Below, piece after piece: positions 39,649-48,198 of a stretch of 61,312 nt of DNA. Position 1 is the stretch's first letter. Each line of letters opens with the position of its first letter. Both the position numbers and the translations under genes were made by a program. The notes under the pieces were generated by a model. The model ran no database searches. It was not told the origin of the DNA and was given only the letters and a program-made list of their open reading frames with translations. This stretch comes from Peribacillus asahii (lineage in GTDB: Bacteria; Bacillota; Bacilli; Bacillales; DSM-1321), in assembly GCF_004006295.1 (NCBI RefSeq), contig NZ_CP026096.1, positions 1 to 61,312 of the forward strand. Reading direction: 5' to 3'.

Positions 39649-40077
39649 TTAGAGACTTTTTGAATTTTTTTTACCCTCAAAGAAGGGAACTTCTATCTCC
39701 GTACTCTTACCAGAATTATTTACAATCTTTAGTTTAGATTTATAGCAATGACCTAAAAGTAAAAGACCAATTATTAATTCAATAATTCCTAATTCAAAAA
39801 AATTCGAAGAAAGAATCAACCTAAATGATCCTGTAAAAAGCCAAAGACCAATTAGAAATCTTATTATATGAAGTTTGGAAGATGATTCAACAGATGAAAC
39901 ATTACGATAATTAATATTTTCTGAACGATGCCCTATTGGAAAAATACCCAAAAGAGTATTATTAGATTCAACCAGAAGCCTTTTATTGGTGATTTTAAAT
40001 TTGGTCGGTAGCCAAAATAGAAATAAACTAGATCGACAAGACTCATAATATATAGTTTGCTCTGTAGTATGATTCAT
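39649..40077 (-). CDS. Membrane protein with PH-like domain
   Basis: 142 residues from ATG 40077 behind GAGGTGG. A soluble N-terminal beta-rich part (LPTKFKITNKRLLVESNNTL) resembles bacterial PH domains, followed by two hydrophobic helices (about 64-84 and 89-107) and a short charged beta tail (KLKIVNNSGKSTEIEVPFFE). Membrane anchored with both ends inside. Function unknown. Confidence 0.6.
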   Translation of the reverse strand: MNHTTEQTIYYESCRSSLFLFWLPTKFKITNKRLLVESNNTLLGIFPIGHRSENINYRNVSSVESSSKLHIIRFLIGLWLFTGSFRLILSSNFFELGIIELIIGLLLLGHCYKSKLKIVNNSGKSTEIEVPFFEGKKNSKSL

Positions 40078-40303
40078 AATTGATACCACCTCTACTTATT
40101 TATCGAAACACTTTCGAAAGCAAATTAACCCCTTTTATATGTAATTATATTATAACATATATAATTAAGTTTTATATCAAATCCCTTTTAAAAATACAAA
40201 TTCCACTAACAAGAAACCACCCAATTAACAAGTCTTTTATTGTACATATAAACTTGTAATTTTGAATATAATCTAAAAAAAAGAATAGAAACGAGGTAAT
40301 ATT

Positions 40304-40456
40304 ATGAGGGTACTTGTTAATGGGCTTACAGATTTGGTTATCAATTTTGAAGAAGATGAATTAAAATGTTTATCAGAAACAGAAAAAGATGATTTAATAA
40401 GCGCAGCTGTAAAAGAGATTGTTACCGAACAAGTAAGTTGGATGGAAGTCAAATAA
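40304..40456 (+). CDS. Small acidic protein, 50 residues
   Basis: MRVLVNGLTDLVINFEEDEL then a helix (ETEKDDLISAAVKEIVTEQV) and SWMEVK. Good GAGGTAAT ribosome binding site and a terminator (ATAAACTCTA/TAGAGTTTAT, 40471-40500) right after it. A complete small transcription unit; function unknown. Confidence 0.55.
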   Translation: MRVLVNGLTDLVINFEEDELKCLSETEKDDLISAAVKEIVTEQVSWMEVK

Positions 40457-40468
40457 AACAGTTATTTA

Positions 40469-40503
40469 GTTAATAAACTCTAGAGATTCCTAGAGTTTAT
40501 TAT
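40469..40503 (+). terminator. Rho-independent terminator
   Basis: AATAAACTCTA-GAGATTCC-TAGAGTTTATT hairpin following the 50-residue gene. Confidence 0.75.
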
Positions 40504-40534
40504 TATTAAGATATAAGCTCAAGAACAGTGTTGA

Positions 40535-40651
40535 TTTTCTTCTTCAGCAATCAGGCCATATTTAACACCAGATAACAGAATATTTGAAGTTAAGATTCTT
40601 GCAGAATCAGGAAGGATTTTAAAAGTCGAACAAGAAAATGATTTTGATTAA
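40535..40651 (+). pseudogene. Remnant resembling the end of a PepSY-domain protein
   Basis: Open frame without start whose end PDNRIFEVKILAESGRILKV plus EQENDFD has the strand-turn-strand look of PepSY domains, with an acidic tail. The upstream in-frame stop truncates it. Plasmid gene litter next to the 50-residue gene; identity is tentative. Confidence 0.4.
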
Positions 40652-40720
40652 TACATCCTATTCTTGAAGTTTTTTATTCTTATACTATCTATATAGATAC
40701 AAAAAGGAATCTTCTTATAA

Positions 40721-40764
40721 GGTTCTTTTTCTTTTGCCCAAAAATCAACATTACCTTTTAACAG
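40721..40764. repeat. 44-base block repeated at 5622-5665
   Basis: TTCTTTTTCTTTTGCCCAAA through ATTACCTTTTAACAGA differs from 5622-5665 at only a few positions. Both copies follow a GGAAT..TTCC-type hairpin, so the block may be a terminator tail that has been copied with its neighbourhood. Confidence 0.6.
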
Positions 40765-40804
40765 AAGCAAGATATAAAAAAAGAAGCACGTCAAAGACTT
40801 GCTC

Positions 40805-42307
40805 CTAAACCTTCTCTGATTCATTTTCTTTTGGCTCATCGCTCTGTTTCTTTTGCTTATTTTTTTTCTTCTGTTTGTTCAATTTTTGTTTTTTAATGTT
40901 CTCAATTTTGTCTATTAAATCATTATTTCCTTTTGACTTTGCAAAATCTAAAGCTTCATCCAACTTATTTAAATCAACAAAAGCATCTACAATTAAAGAT
41001 TCTCTTCGTCCATCCAATTTAATTTCATCTTTAAATTTTAATACAGTATTAGAATCTTTATTGATTGCAGCTTTTTCAAATAAAATAACTGGTTCATCTG
41101 AATCAATATCATTAACAGCATCTAAATTATCTTTTGATACCAAATAATTTATTACACTGTAAGAAAATTTCGGTTCTGCATCTATGGCTTCTTGATATTT
41201 ACCAGTCATTAAATAAGAAAAAAGAATTGCCATTTGATTATCTTCACTCAAATCATCAAAAGATGTTTTGACTTTTTCAAAGCTTTTTGTTGCATTTTCA
41301 TAATCTTGAATAGCTGCATGTTGAAGTCCTTCTATTAAAAGGTCTTCATCCTTTTGACTACTTGCAAGAGTCGTATTAGTTGGCTCACTCTTTTCGTTAC
41401 TAAATATATTGATAACGAGAAAAATTAAGACCACAGATATAATCACTCCTGCAATGACTTTTAATTTAGATCCATCAACAATTGTTTTTTTAGTATTATC
41501 ATCTTCTACGAAAGTAACATGGGAAGATTTAATGGATCTTTCCTTTTTTGGTTTTACTTCTTTTTTTATAGCCTTAAATTTTGCTTCTTTTTTTGGTTTT
41601 TTAGGCGTATTTATTTTCTTTTCAACATCATTTTTAATTGCAGAAAAAATAGATTTCTTGGGTTTCTCCACTATCTCTTGTTGAATTTCCTCTTTTTCTC
41701 TTAATCCTTCAAGAATAACTAACATATCATTTAATGTATTAGCTTGGTAAATTTTCGATACGACCTTATAACGCTCTTGACTTGATTTATTAAGTGCCGT
41801 ATCTAATCCGTTAATTCTTATTTCATCATATTTAGCTGATGTTAAAATAAATAATGCTATCCTTTTTATCTGAAGATCAATCTCTTCTTCAATATATGAT
41901 GAAGCTGGCATTAACCCTTTTACTCCGCGATACAAAAACTTAATTTCTTGTTTTTCTGGATTAATAAGAATATTTTTATCATCTAAAACTGTAACCAATT
42001 TTTCTAAATTTTTCAGATCAATGGCCATTTCACATAGTTGTTTTATACATTCATATTTTTCCTCATTTGTAGAGTTTGATTTAAAAACTCCTAAAGGTAA
42101 AAATCCATTTTCAACTTCCATTTCCATCAATAACGTTGTTTTATTTTGTGTTAAATCTAAATTAGTAATAGGAAACATAAACGGAATATCTTTTATGAAT
42201 TGAATCTCTTCAATAGAATGAACATTGGTTTTTTCTAAAGGAACTTCATAAGTTACTTTATTTTTATCAAAACCCAACGTACCCTCGTTAAAACTAATCT
42301 TTTTCAA
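40805..42307 (-). CDS. EssB/YukC-family protein (type VII secretion-like), orphan
   Basis: 500 residues. N-terminal pseudokinase-like domain (about 1-210, with DLKNLEKLVTVLDDKNILIN near residue 95), a Lys/Pro-rich linker, one membrane helix at about 282-303 (LKVIAGVIISVVLIFLVINI), and a helical C-terminal domain with GLQHAAIQDYENATKSFEKV, GKYQEAIDAEPKFSYSVINY and a lysine-rich end. This is the domain order of EssB/YukC, the membrane scaffold of type VII secretion. No EssC, EsaA or WXG100 gene lies in the window. Downstream of the Pro-rich surface-like gene on the same strand, likely one operon. Confidence 0.85.
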   Translation of the reverse strand: MKKISFNEGTLGFDKNKVTYEVPLEKTNVHSIEEIQFIKDIPFMFPITNLDLTQNKTTLLMEMEVENGFLPLGVFKSNSTNEEKYECIKQLCEMAIDLKNLEKLVTVLDDKNILINPEKQEIKFLYRGVKGLMPASSYIEEEIDLQIKRIALFILTSAKYDEIRINGLDTALNKSSQERYKVVSKIYQANTLNDMLVILEGLREKEEIQQEIVEKPKKSIFSAIKNDVEKKINTPKKPKKEAKFKAIKKEVKPKKERSIKSSHVTFVEDDNTKKTIVDGSKLKVIAGVIISVVLIFLVINIFSNEKSEPTNTTLASSQKDEDLLIEGLQHAAIQDYENATKSFEKVKTSFDDLSEDNQMAILFSYLMTGKYQEAIDAEPKFSYSVINYLVSKDNLDAVNDIDSDEPVILFEKAAINKDSNTVLKFKDEIKLDGRRESLIVDAFVDLNKLDEALDFAKSKGNNDLIDKIENIKKQKLNKQKKKNKQKKQSDEPKENESEKV

Positions 42308-42383
42308 TCATCCATCCTCCTTACATCAATAATATAAGGAACAAAATACCTCGTTAACTAGGATTTTGTTCCTTGTATTAATA

Positions 42384-43856
42384 TTAAACTAATTTTACAT
42401 CATCATTATTTAATGGCTCTGGTTGTTCTGGCTCCGGTTGTGGGTCGATTGGGTCAACTGGTTGTTCTGGCTCCGGTTGTGGGTCGACTGGGTTAACTGG
42501 TTGTTCTGGCTCCGGTTGTGGGTCGACTGGGTCAACTGGTTGTTCTGGCTCCGGTTGTGGGTCGACTGGGTTAACTGGTTGTTCTGGCTCCGGTTGTGGG
42601 TCGACTGGGTCAACTGGTTGTTCTGGCTCCGGTTGTGGGTCGACTGGGTTAACTGGTTGTTCTGGCTCCGGTTGTGGGTCGATTGGGTCAACTGGTTGTT
42701 CTGGCTCCGGTTGTGGGTCGATTGGGTCAACTGGTTGTTCTGGCTCCGGTTGTGGGTCGATTGGGTCAACTGGTTGTTCTGGCTCCGGTTGTGGGTCGAT
42801 TGGGTCAACTGGTTGTTCTGGCTCCGGTTGTGGGTCGACTGGGTCAACTGGTTGTTCTGGCTCCGGTTGTGGGTCGATTGGGTCAACTGGTTGTTCTGGC
42901 TCCGGTTGTGGGTCGATTGGGTCAACTGGTTGTTCTGGCTCCGGTTGTGGGTCGACTGGGTCAACTGGTTGTTCTGGCTCCGGTTGTGGGTCGATTGGGT
43001 CAACTGGTTGTTCTGGCTCCGGTTGTGGGTCGACTGGGTCAACTGGTTGTTCTGGCTCCGGTTGTGGGTCGACTGGGTTAACTGGTTGTTCTGGCTCCGG
43101 TTGTGGGTCGACTGGGTCAACTGGTTGTTCTGGCTCCGGTTGTGGGTCGACTGGGTTAACTGGTTGTTCTGGCTCCGGTTGTGGGTCGACTGGGTCAACT
43201 GGTTGTTCTGGCTCCGGTTGTGGGTCGACTGGGTTAACTGGTTGTTCTGGCTCCGGTTGTGGGTCGACTGGGTCAACTGGTTGTTCTGGCTCCGGTTGTG
43301 GGTCGATTGGGTCAACTGGTTGTTCTGGCTCCGGTTGTGGGTCAATGCTTACTATTAAATTATTATCCTCATTTTGATCCATTTGCCCTCCATCAAAAGC
43401 AAATTGACCATCATTATTAACCTTTGTTGCGATTGCTTTCACATTATTAAACGCATATTCCTTAACATCTTCCTCGTTCTTATAAGCAAATAAGTCAGTG
43501 TAATTAACTTTTTCATCTTCAGCATTATTAAACACATATATATTAACATTTTCCTCATTCTTATAAGCAAATACATCAGTATAATTAACTTCTTCATTTT
43601 CAGCAGCACGTTCTACTAAATTATCAAACTTATCTTCTACCTCTTTATCAATTTCCTTTTCTTTATTCTTTCCTTTTAAATTATCTTCTTCATTAGGTTT
43701 AATTTCACTTATATTTGTATCTGCTTTTTTACTAACTTGCTTACTATCATTTTTATCTAACACAGTATCTATTGTCATATAAGCCCCAATAGAAACTCCT
43801 GTTACAACAGCAGCAGCAATGCCGATTTTTTTAACATTATTATTTACAGGTGCCAT
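42384..43856 (-). CDS. Membrane-anchored protein with 24 Pro-rich 13-residue repeats
   Basis: 490 residues. A hydrophobic segment near residues 10-27 (KIGIAAAVVTGVSIGAYMTI) is a signal anchor. Residues about 85-150 hold a duplicated segment (VNYTDVFAYKNEENVNIYVF and VNYTDLFAYKNEEDVKEYAF). From about residue 170 to 482 the repeat DPQPEPEQPVDPI/V occurs 24 times, a stiff extended acidic proline rod, ending PEPLNNDDVKLV. No LPxTG sorting signal. It probably spans the cell wall, like other Pro/Glu rods. The promoter shares 26 bases with that of the transfer operon, so it may be expressed with transfer genes. Confidence 0.75.
   Translation of the reverse strand: MAPVNNNVKKIGIAAAVVTGVSIGAYMTIDTVLDKNDSKQVSKKADTNISEIKPNEEDNLKGKNKEKEIDKEVEDKFDNLVERAAENEEVNYTDVFAYKNEENVNIYVFNNAEDEKVNYTDLFAYKNEEDVKEYAFNNVKAIATKVNNDGQFAFDGGQMDQNEDNNLIVSIDPQPEPEQPVDPIDPQPEPEQPVDPVDPQPEPEQPVNPVDPQPEPEQPVDPVDPQPEPEQPVNPVDPQPEPEQPVDPVDPQPEPEQPVNPVDPQPEPEQPVDPVDPQPEPEQPVDPIDPQPEPEQPVDPVDPQPEPEQPVDPIDPQPEPEQPVDPIDPQPEPEQPVDPVDPQPEPEQPVDPIDPQPEPEQPVDPIDPQPEPEQPVDPIDPQPEPEQPVDPIDPQPEPEQPVNPVDPQPEPEQPVDPVDPQPEPEQPVNPVDPQPEPEQPVDPVDPQPEPEQPVNPVDPQPEPEQPVDPIDPQPEPEQPEPLNNDDVKLV
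42412..43350. repeat. 39-bp tandem repeat, 24 copies
   Basis: Nearly identical 39-base units inside the Pro-rich gene, differing at two positions that give Val/Ile and Asp/Asn. Because 39 is a multiple of three and no stop occurs in the unit, other frames also stay open, which creates long spurious reading frames on both strands. Unit variation is patterned, so duplication was in blocks. Confidence 0.95.
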
Positions 43857-43886
43857 CTTTTCACTCCCTAAAAATCCATTTTTCTT

Positions 43887-43912
43887 TTTATATTTATATT
43901 GTAATTCAATAA
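43887..43912 (-). promoter_or_regulatory. 26-base promoter element shared with the transfer operon
   Basis: On the minus strand, an exact 26-base copy of 9681-9706, beginning TTATTGAATTACAATATAAA, positioned about 30 bases upstream of the Pro-rich gene start as it is upstream of the pilin-like gene. Likely a common promoter or activator site. Confidence 0.7.
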
Positions 43913-44143
43913 AGTATGATTGTAAACTAAATAACAGTAAGAAACCCTAAAAATAGCTATTTTCGGCTATAAAATGAGGTCAAAATGCTTATAAAAAAAT
44001 TAATCAAAAACAATAATTATTGATTAATAAAATGATATAAATGTAGCTGTTAAAAATGGTTTGATTTGTTGTTTAAGGATTCTTAGTTCAAATTAACTGA
44101 TATAATAGACACATATAAGATATAGCATACAGAAGGAAACAAT

Positions 44144-44230
44144 ACGGTAAAGGAAAACTCAGGTCTTGAAGAGGAATTTTGGAAAATGACAGATAAATTA
44201 CGTGGGTCAATAGACTTTGCTTATCGATAA
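44144..44230 (+). pseudogene. hsdM stub (type I restriction methylase N-terminus)
   Basis: The frame reads LEEEFWKMTDKLRGSIDFAY then a stop, recognisable as the opening helix of type I methylase HsdM (FWxxADKLRGxMDxxEYK). A good ribosome binding site (AGAAGGAAAC) precedes an ACG at 44144 where ATG is expected, so the start codon itself seems mutated. The gene breaks after 29 codons exactly where the helix-turn-helix remnant begins. It shows that a type I restriction locus once occupied this site. Confidence 0.65.
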
Positions 44231-44234
44231 AAAC

Positions 44235-44390
44235 ATGAGTAAAACTGAACTAAAAGATGCTGCGAAAGTAAGTAGCAACGTCATCGCAAAAATGGGGAAA
44301 AATCAGTCTGTGTCCATTGAGTCAATTATAAAAATTTTCCTTACTCTGAGAGTTGACATCGACGACGTAGTATCAATTGTAAAAGACTAG
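44235..44390 (+). CDS. Truncated XRE-family regulator
   Basis: From ATG 44235: MSKTELKDAAKVSSNVIAKM with the recognition-helix region and the conserved end IDDVVSIVKD, 51 residues. In family members about 15 residues (..LWKLLIDKNM) precede this; here LIDKN is still readable upstream but the first helix is replaced by the hsdM stub. It may be translated but lacks the first helix. It lies 25 bases before the helicase gene. A homologue, cut at about the same place, lies at the opposite end of the island (53040). Confidence 0.6.
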   Translation: MSKTELKDAAKVSSNVIAKMGKNQSVSIESIIKIFLTLRVDIDDVVSIVKD

Positions 44391-44415
44391 AGAATAAATT
44401 GGAGGAGATGTTGTT

Positions 44416-45118
44416 ATGGCAAAAGTAACTCCTAATAAAGACCAACAAAAGGCAATCGATACGATAGATGGACCAGTATTGATTTCGGCCGGACCCGGCA
44501 CAGGGAAGACGGCCACGCTAGTTAATCGATATGCCAATATGGTGAATAATCATCGCATCAAACCTGAGAATATCCTGATGGCGACTTTTACGGAAAAAGC
44601 AGCAAAGGAAATCATCACGCGTATTTCTTCTGTAATTCCAGATTTTGATTTGAATGATGTTTATATTGGAACCTTCCATTCAATCTGTCTAAGAATTGTA
44701 AAGGATAACTTAGCATTTATCCCGACTTTGAAGAAAAACTTCACTTTGATGGATGATTTTGACCAGAAATACTTCATCTACCAGCGGTATTATTATGATT
44801 TTAGACCTTTGCCACACTTTAATGATTTAATCAGTGAAACCTCAGGTGTATGGAGAAATGTCAGTAAAATAGCAGATCTAGTTAACGGGCTATCGGAAGA
44901 AAAAATAAATGCGGAGCGATTACTTACGGATCCAAATCCACAAATAGTTGCTTTGGGTGAAATCAAACAAAAATACGATGAACTATTGCAAGTAAAAAAT
45001 AGATTGGATTTTGCGACGATTCAGCTGACCGCTTATCAGTTGCTCAGTGAAAATCCGGAAATTCTAGAAAAATATCAAGAACTATTTCAGTATATGATGA
45101 TTGACGAGTATCAAGATA
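44416..45118 (+). CDS. UvrD-family helicase-nuclease, exon 1
   Basis: First 234 codons of a superfamily 1 helicase: Walker A SAGPGTGKTATL near residue 24, motif Ia ATFTEKAAKEI, YIGTFHSICLRI, and the Walker B region up to MIDEYQD. The coding sequence is interrupted after the first base of the next codon by a group II intron. Splicing to 46013 restores DEYQDTNSIQEQL, the family consensus. Ribosome binding site GGAGGAGATG. Unspliced message would end at a stop in the intron after DEYQDSATRC. First gene of a three-gene operon with type III Mod and Res. Confidence 0.9.
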
Positions 45119-46012
45119 GTGCGACACGTTGCTAATTGAAAAGATTAGCCACTAGCAATTGCTAGGAGAACTAAGAATCTGAAGAGTCGAATGATGGGGT
45201 AACGCCCTGAAAGGCTCGCCTAATCCTCCGAATAGCGTTCAATGGTGCAAAACATTGAGGGTTATAAGCTCGGTGAAGTCGGTTGAAGGTCATCCTAACG
45301 AGGGTGTCGAGGAAAGCTCTCTGGAGGCAGAGGGTATGGCTGATAGACCGGGGTTCTACAAGATAGTCTAGGGTGAGAAATTAGATGTCACAACCATCTA
45401 TTGACGAAATTCCGAATGTACGGCTCTAGAGGTATAGCTATTCGAAATGGATAGTCCCGCGTGTCGGGGTTAGTGAGGTAGAGTAAAATTTGTCTTTATG
45501 AAATACCTTATGGTGTTACAGGCACCATCCAGCTAACAGGGCTAGAGGAATCACCTACGGACTATGTATGTATAGATAGGATTCTTGGAACGTGGTAAGC
45601 CGGTAACGTGGAGGGTTTGCACCCATTGAAGCGGTGGAAGGGAAAGCATATGCATCGAAAGGGTATATGTATAACCTCCTTTATATCGGTGAAGGTAATG
45701 GCACAGTACCAGTGAAACTGTGATAACAAGCAGTGGAGGGATAGCCATTAGTCAACTGTTAGAAGACGACATTATTAACACAGAAATTCAGGTTCGAGTA
45801 TGACTAAGAGAAATGAAAGCTGAAATTACAAACCCAATTTGGGGATGTAAAGAGGTGAGTAATTGACTGAAACCCATGCAAAGTGGGAAACTGTGTAATT
45901 GATAATGTAACGAGCTAGCAGTTGATGGGGCGCCGTATGAGGTGAAAGTCTCACGTACGGTGCTAAGCGGGGGAAAAGACGGAGATGACTTCAAACTCTT
46001 ACCTATCGCAAC
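45119..46012 (+). mobile_element. ORF-less group II intron interrupting the helicase gene
   Basis: 894 bases. The 5' end GTGCGAC and 3' end CTTACCTATCGCAAC are group II boundaries. Domain V is at 45930-45963 (GCCGTATGAGGTGAAAGTCT with the closing CACGTACGG), domain VI follows with AAGACGGAGATGACTTC. EBS1 TGTCTT (45491-45496) pairs with IBS1 AAGATA at the end of exon 1 (45113-45118). Removal leaves the reading frame intact (703 + 2168 coding bases). No reverse transcriptase/maturase frame is present, so splicing would need a maturase supplied elsewhere or self-splicing. The insertion is at the codon after DEYQD. Confidence 0.92.
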
Positions 46013-48180
46013 CCAATTCGATTCAGGAACAATTGATCTTCTTACTATCAAAAACTAATAATATATGTGTGGTTGGTGACGATGACCAGTCAATGTATCG
46101 ATTCCGTGGTGCTACGATTCGAAATATACTGGAGTTTGAAAATAAATTTAAGAGAGGTGAGTGCAGCGTTATCCACCTTTCCATTAACTATCGTTCGGCT
46201 CCTGAGATAATTGAGTTCTACAATAGGTGGATGAAAGAGTACTCAGAAACTCACTTTCAGTGGGATCAGTTTCGAATTGATAAAACAATTTTACCTAGTT
46301 CTGGGGAAAGTCGTAAAGAGTTGACACCTCGGGTAATGAAAATAGCCGGAGAGTCGACTGAACAATGGCATGAAAGAATTTTTAGATTCATAAAGATGCT
46401 GTCAGATGACGGATACATAAGTAATTACAACCAGGTTGCCTTCTTATTCCGTTCTGTGGCGAAGAAAGAAACTCAGGAACTAGCGAATTATCTTGAAAGC
46501 AAAGGAATTCCAGTTTATTCCCCAAGGTCAAAAATGTTCTTCGAACGTGAAGAGATAATGGCAGCTATTGGTGTATTACTTGCAATTTTCGGTGACTATT
46601 CGGATGAGCTAGTTGATAGACCTGAGGAATACCTTGAAATGCTAACTGATTATTATGATCGCTGCTTGGATATTGCGGAGCAACTAATGGATGACGATGA
46701 AGATTTAGAAGATTGGGTTAGCTATCGAGAAGATGAGTTGGACAACCTTGTTGGAAATACGGATTACGCATTCACACAATTGTTGTATCAAATGTTCAGC
46801 TTCGACTACTTCCGAAAGATTATCGATACTGATTTATCATCCGGAGTAGCTGACCAAAGGGCAATCCGAAATCTCGCTATTTTAACAAACGTACTTGCCA
46901 AGTATGAAGCAAATGAAAATGTTGACGTCATCTCTGATGTTAAGAAGGATCAGATTGTTTCTAAGCTATTTGAAACGTATTTTAGATTCCTCTTTGGAAG
47001 CAATCATGGCGGTGGTGGCATCGAAGAATATCAAGACGAATCTGAATATGCTCCGAGTGGTTGCGTTTCATTTATGACGGTTCATCAATCGAAGGGCATG
47101 GAGTTCCCAATCGTTATTACTGATTCCTTATACGACAGGCCCACTGATGATAATCAAGGAGTACTTGAACAGGTATATGATGCCTATTCGCACCGGAAAC
47201 CGTTTGAACCAACTGATAGGATTAAGTTTTTTGACTTCTGGAGGCGTTATTATGTTGCGTACTCACGGGCTGAGGAATTACTTATTCTAACTACACCAAT
47301 TCGCACACGTGGTGCTTGGCCGATGCCGGGGAAAATGTTTAAGGAAGCTTTCAACGACCTAGAAGACTATTATGACCATCACTATTCATTTGAAGAGTTT
47401 GATTTTAAACCAGTTAAGGCATCAGATTTGAAGCAATCATATGCTTTCACATCTGATATTTCTAAATATGAAAGATGCTCAGTTGAGTATAAGATGTTCC
47501 GTGAACTAGGATTCTCTGAAATCCGTGTCGGTTCTACACTTTTTGGCTCCCTAGTTCATCAAACAATAGAAGATATTCATGATGCAATCCTCCGAGATGA
47601 AGTATCATCTATTCCAGATAATCTTGAAACGTGGTTTGATAACAATTACCAGGGGCTTGTTCTCAGCGAACATAGTTATCTGGCACCAAAATCAAGAAAT
47701 GCCGCACTTAAGCATGTCAAAAACTATTTTGAGAATTCTGAAGACCTTTGGAAAAACATCAGGAAAGCTGAAGTTCAGCTTAGCTATCCTATGGAAGATT
47801 TTATCTTGAATGGTCAAGTTGATATGATCAAAGGAAAAGGCGATACTGTAGAAATTGTGGACTTTAAAACAGGGGATAGGCCGGAACCTGGTGATGAATC
47901 TCTCATTAATTATGAAAAACAACTTCAGGTTTATGCAAGGCTAGTTGAGGTTAAGGAAAATGTCACTGTTTCAAAATTAAAGCTCTACTATCCAAGTGAC
48001 CAAGAAAATCCAATTATTGAATTTGAAAAAAACAGCCAACAAATTGATAGTATAATTGAAGAATTCACGGATGTAGTTCATAAGATTGAAAAGAAAGAAT
48101 TTAATCAACGAACGACAAATTATTCTGTTTGTCGCGAGTGTGATATGCGATTCTATTGCAACAGAATCAAACCAAAATAA
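46013..48180 (+). CDS. UvrD-family helicase-nuclease, exon 2
   Basis: Remaining 722 codons; the spliced protein would be 956 residues. Helicase motifs III-VI: CVVGDDDQSMYRFRGA, LSINYRSAPEI, VSFMTVHQSKGMEFPIVIT, YYVAYSRAEELLILT. The C-terminal domain is a PD-(D/E)xK nuclease (GQVDMIKGKGDTVEIVDFKT) with cysteines (YERCSVEY and VCRECDMRFYC) that fit a RecB/Cas4-type iron-sulphur site. This makes it an AddA-like unwinding and cutting enzyme. Stop is 19 bases before the mod gene. Exon 2 alone has no proper start, so function depends on splicing. Confidence 0.9.
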
Positions 48181-48198
48181 TCTAGGAGGAATTAGCTC

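Noticed and set aside
42423..43358. Long plus-strand and alternative-frame reading frames rich in Trp/Leu or Gln/Asn repeats
   Set aside because: They are produced by the 39-bp tandem repeat of the Pro-rich gene on the minus strand; no start sites, no ribosome binding sites, implausible composition.
44416..48180. Two separate helicase genes or a helicase pseudogene
   Set aside because: Group II intron boundaries, domain V and EBS1-IBS1 pairing explain the gap, and splicing gives one continuous frame with a consensus motif.
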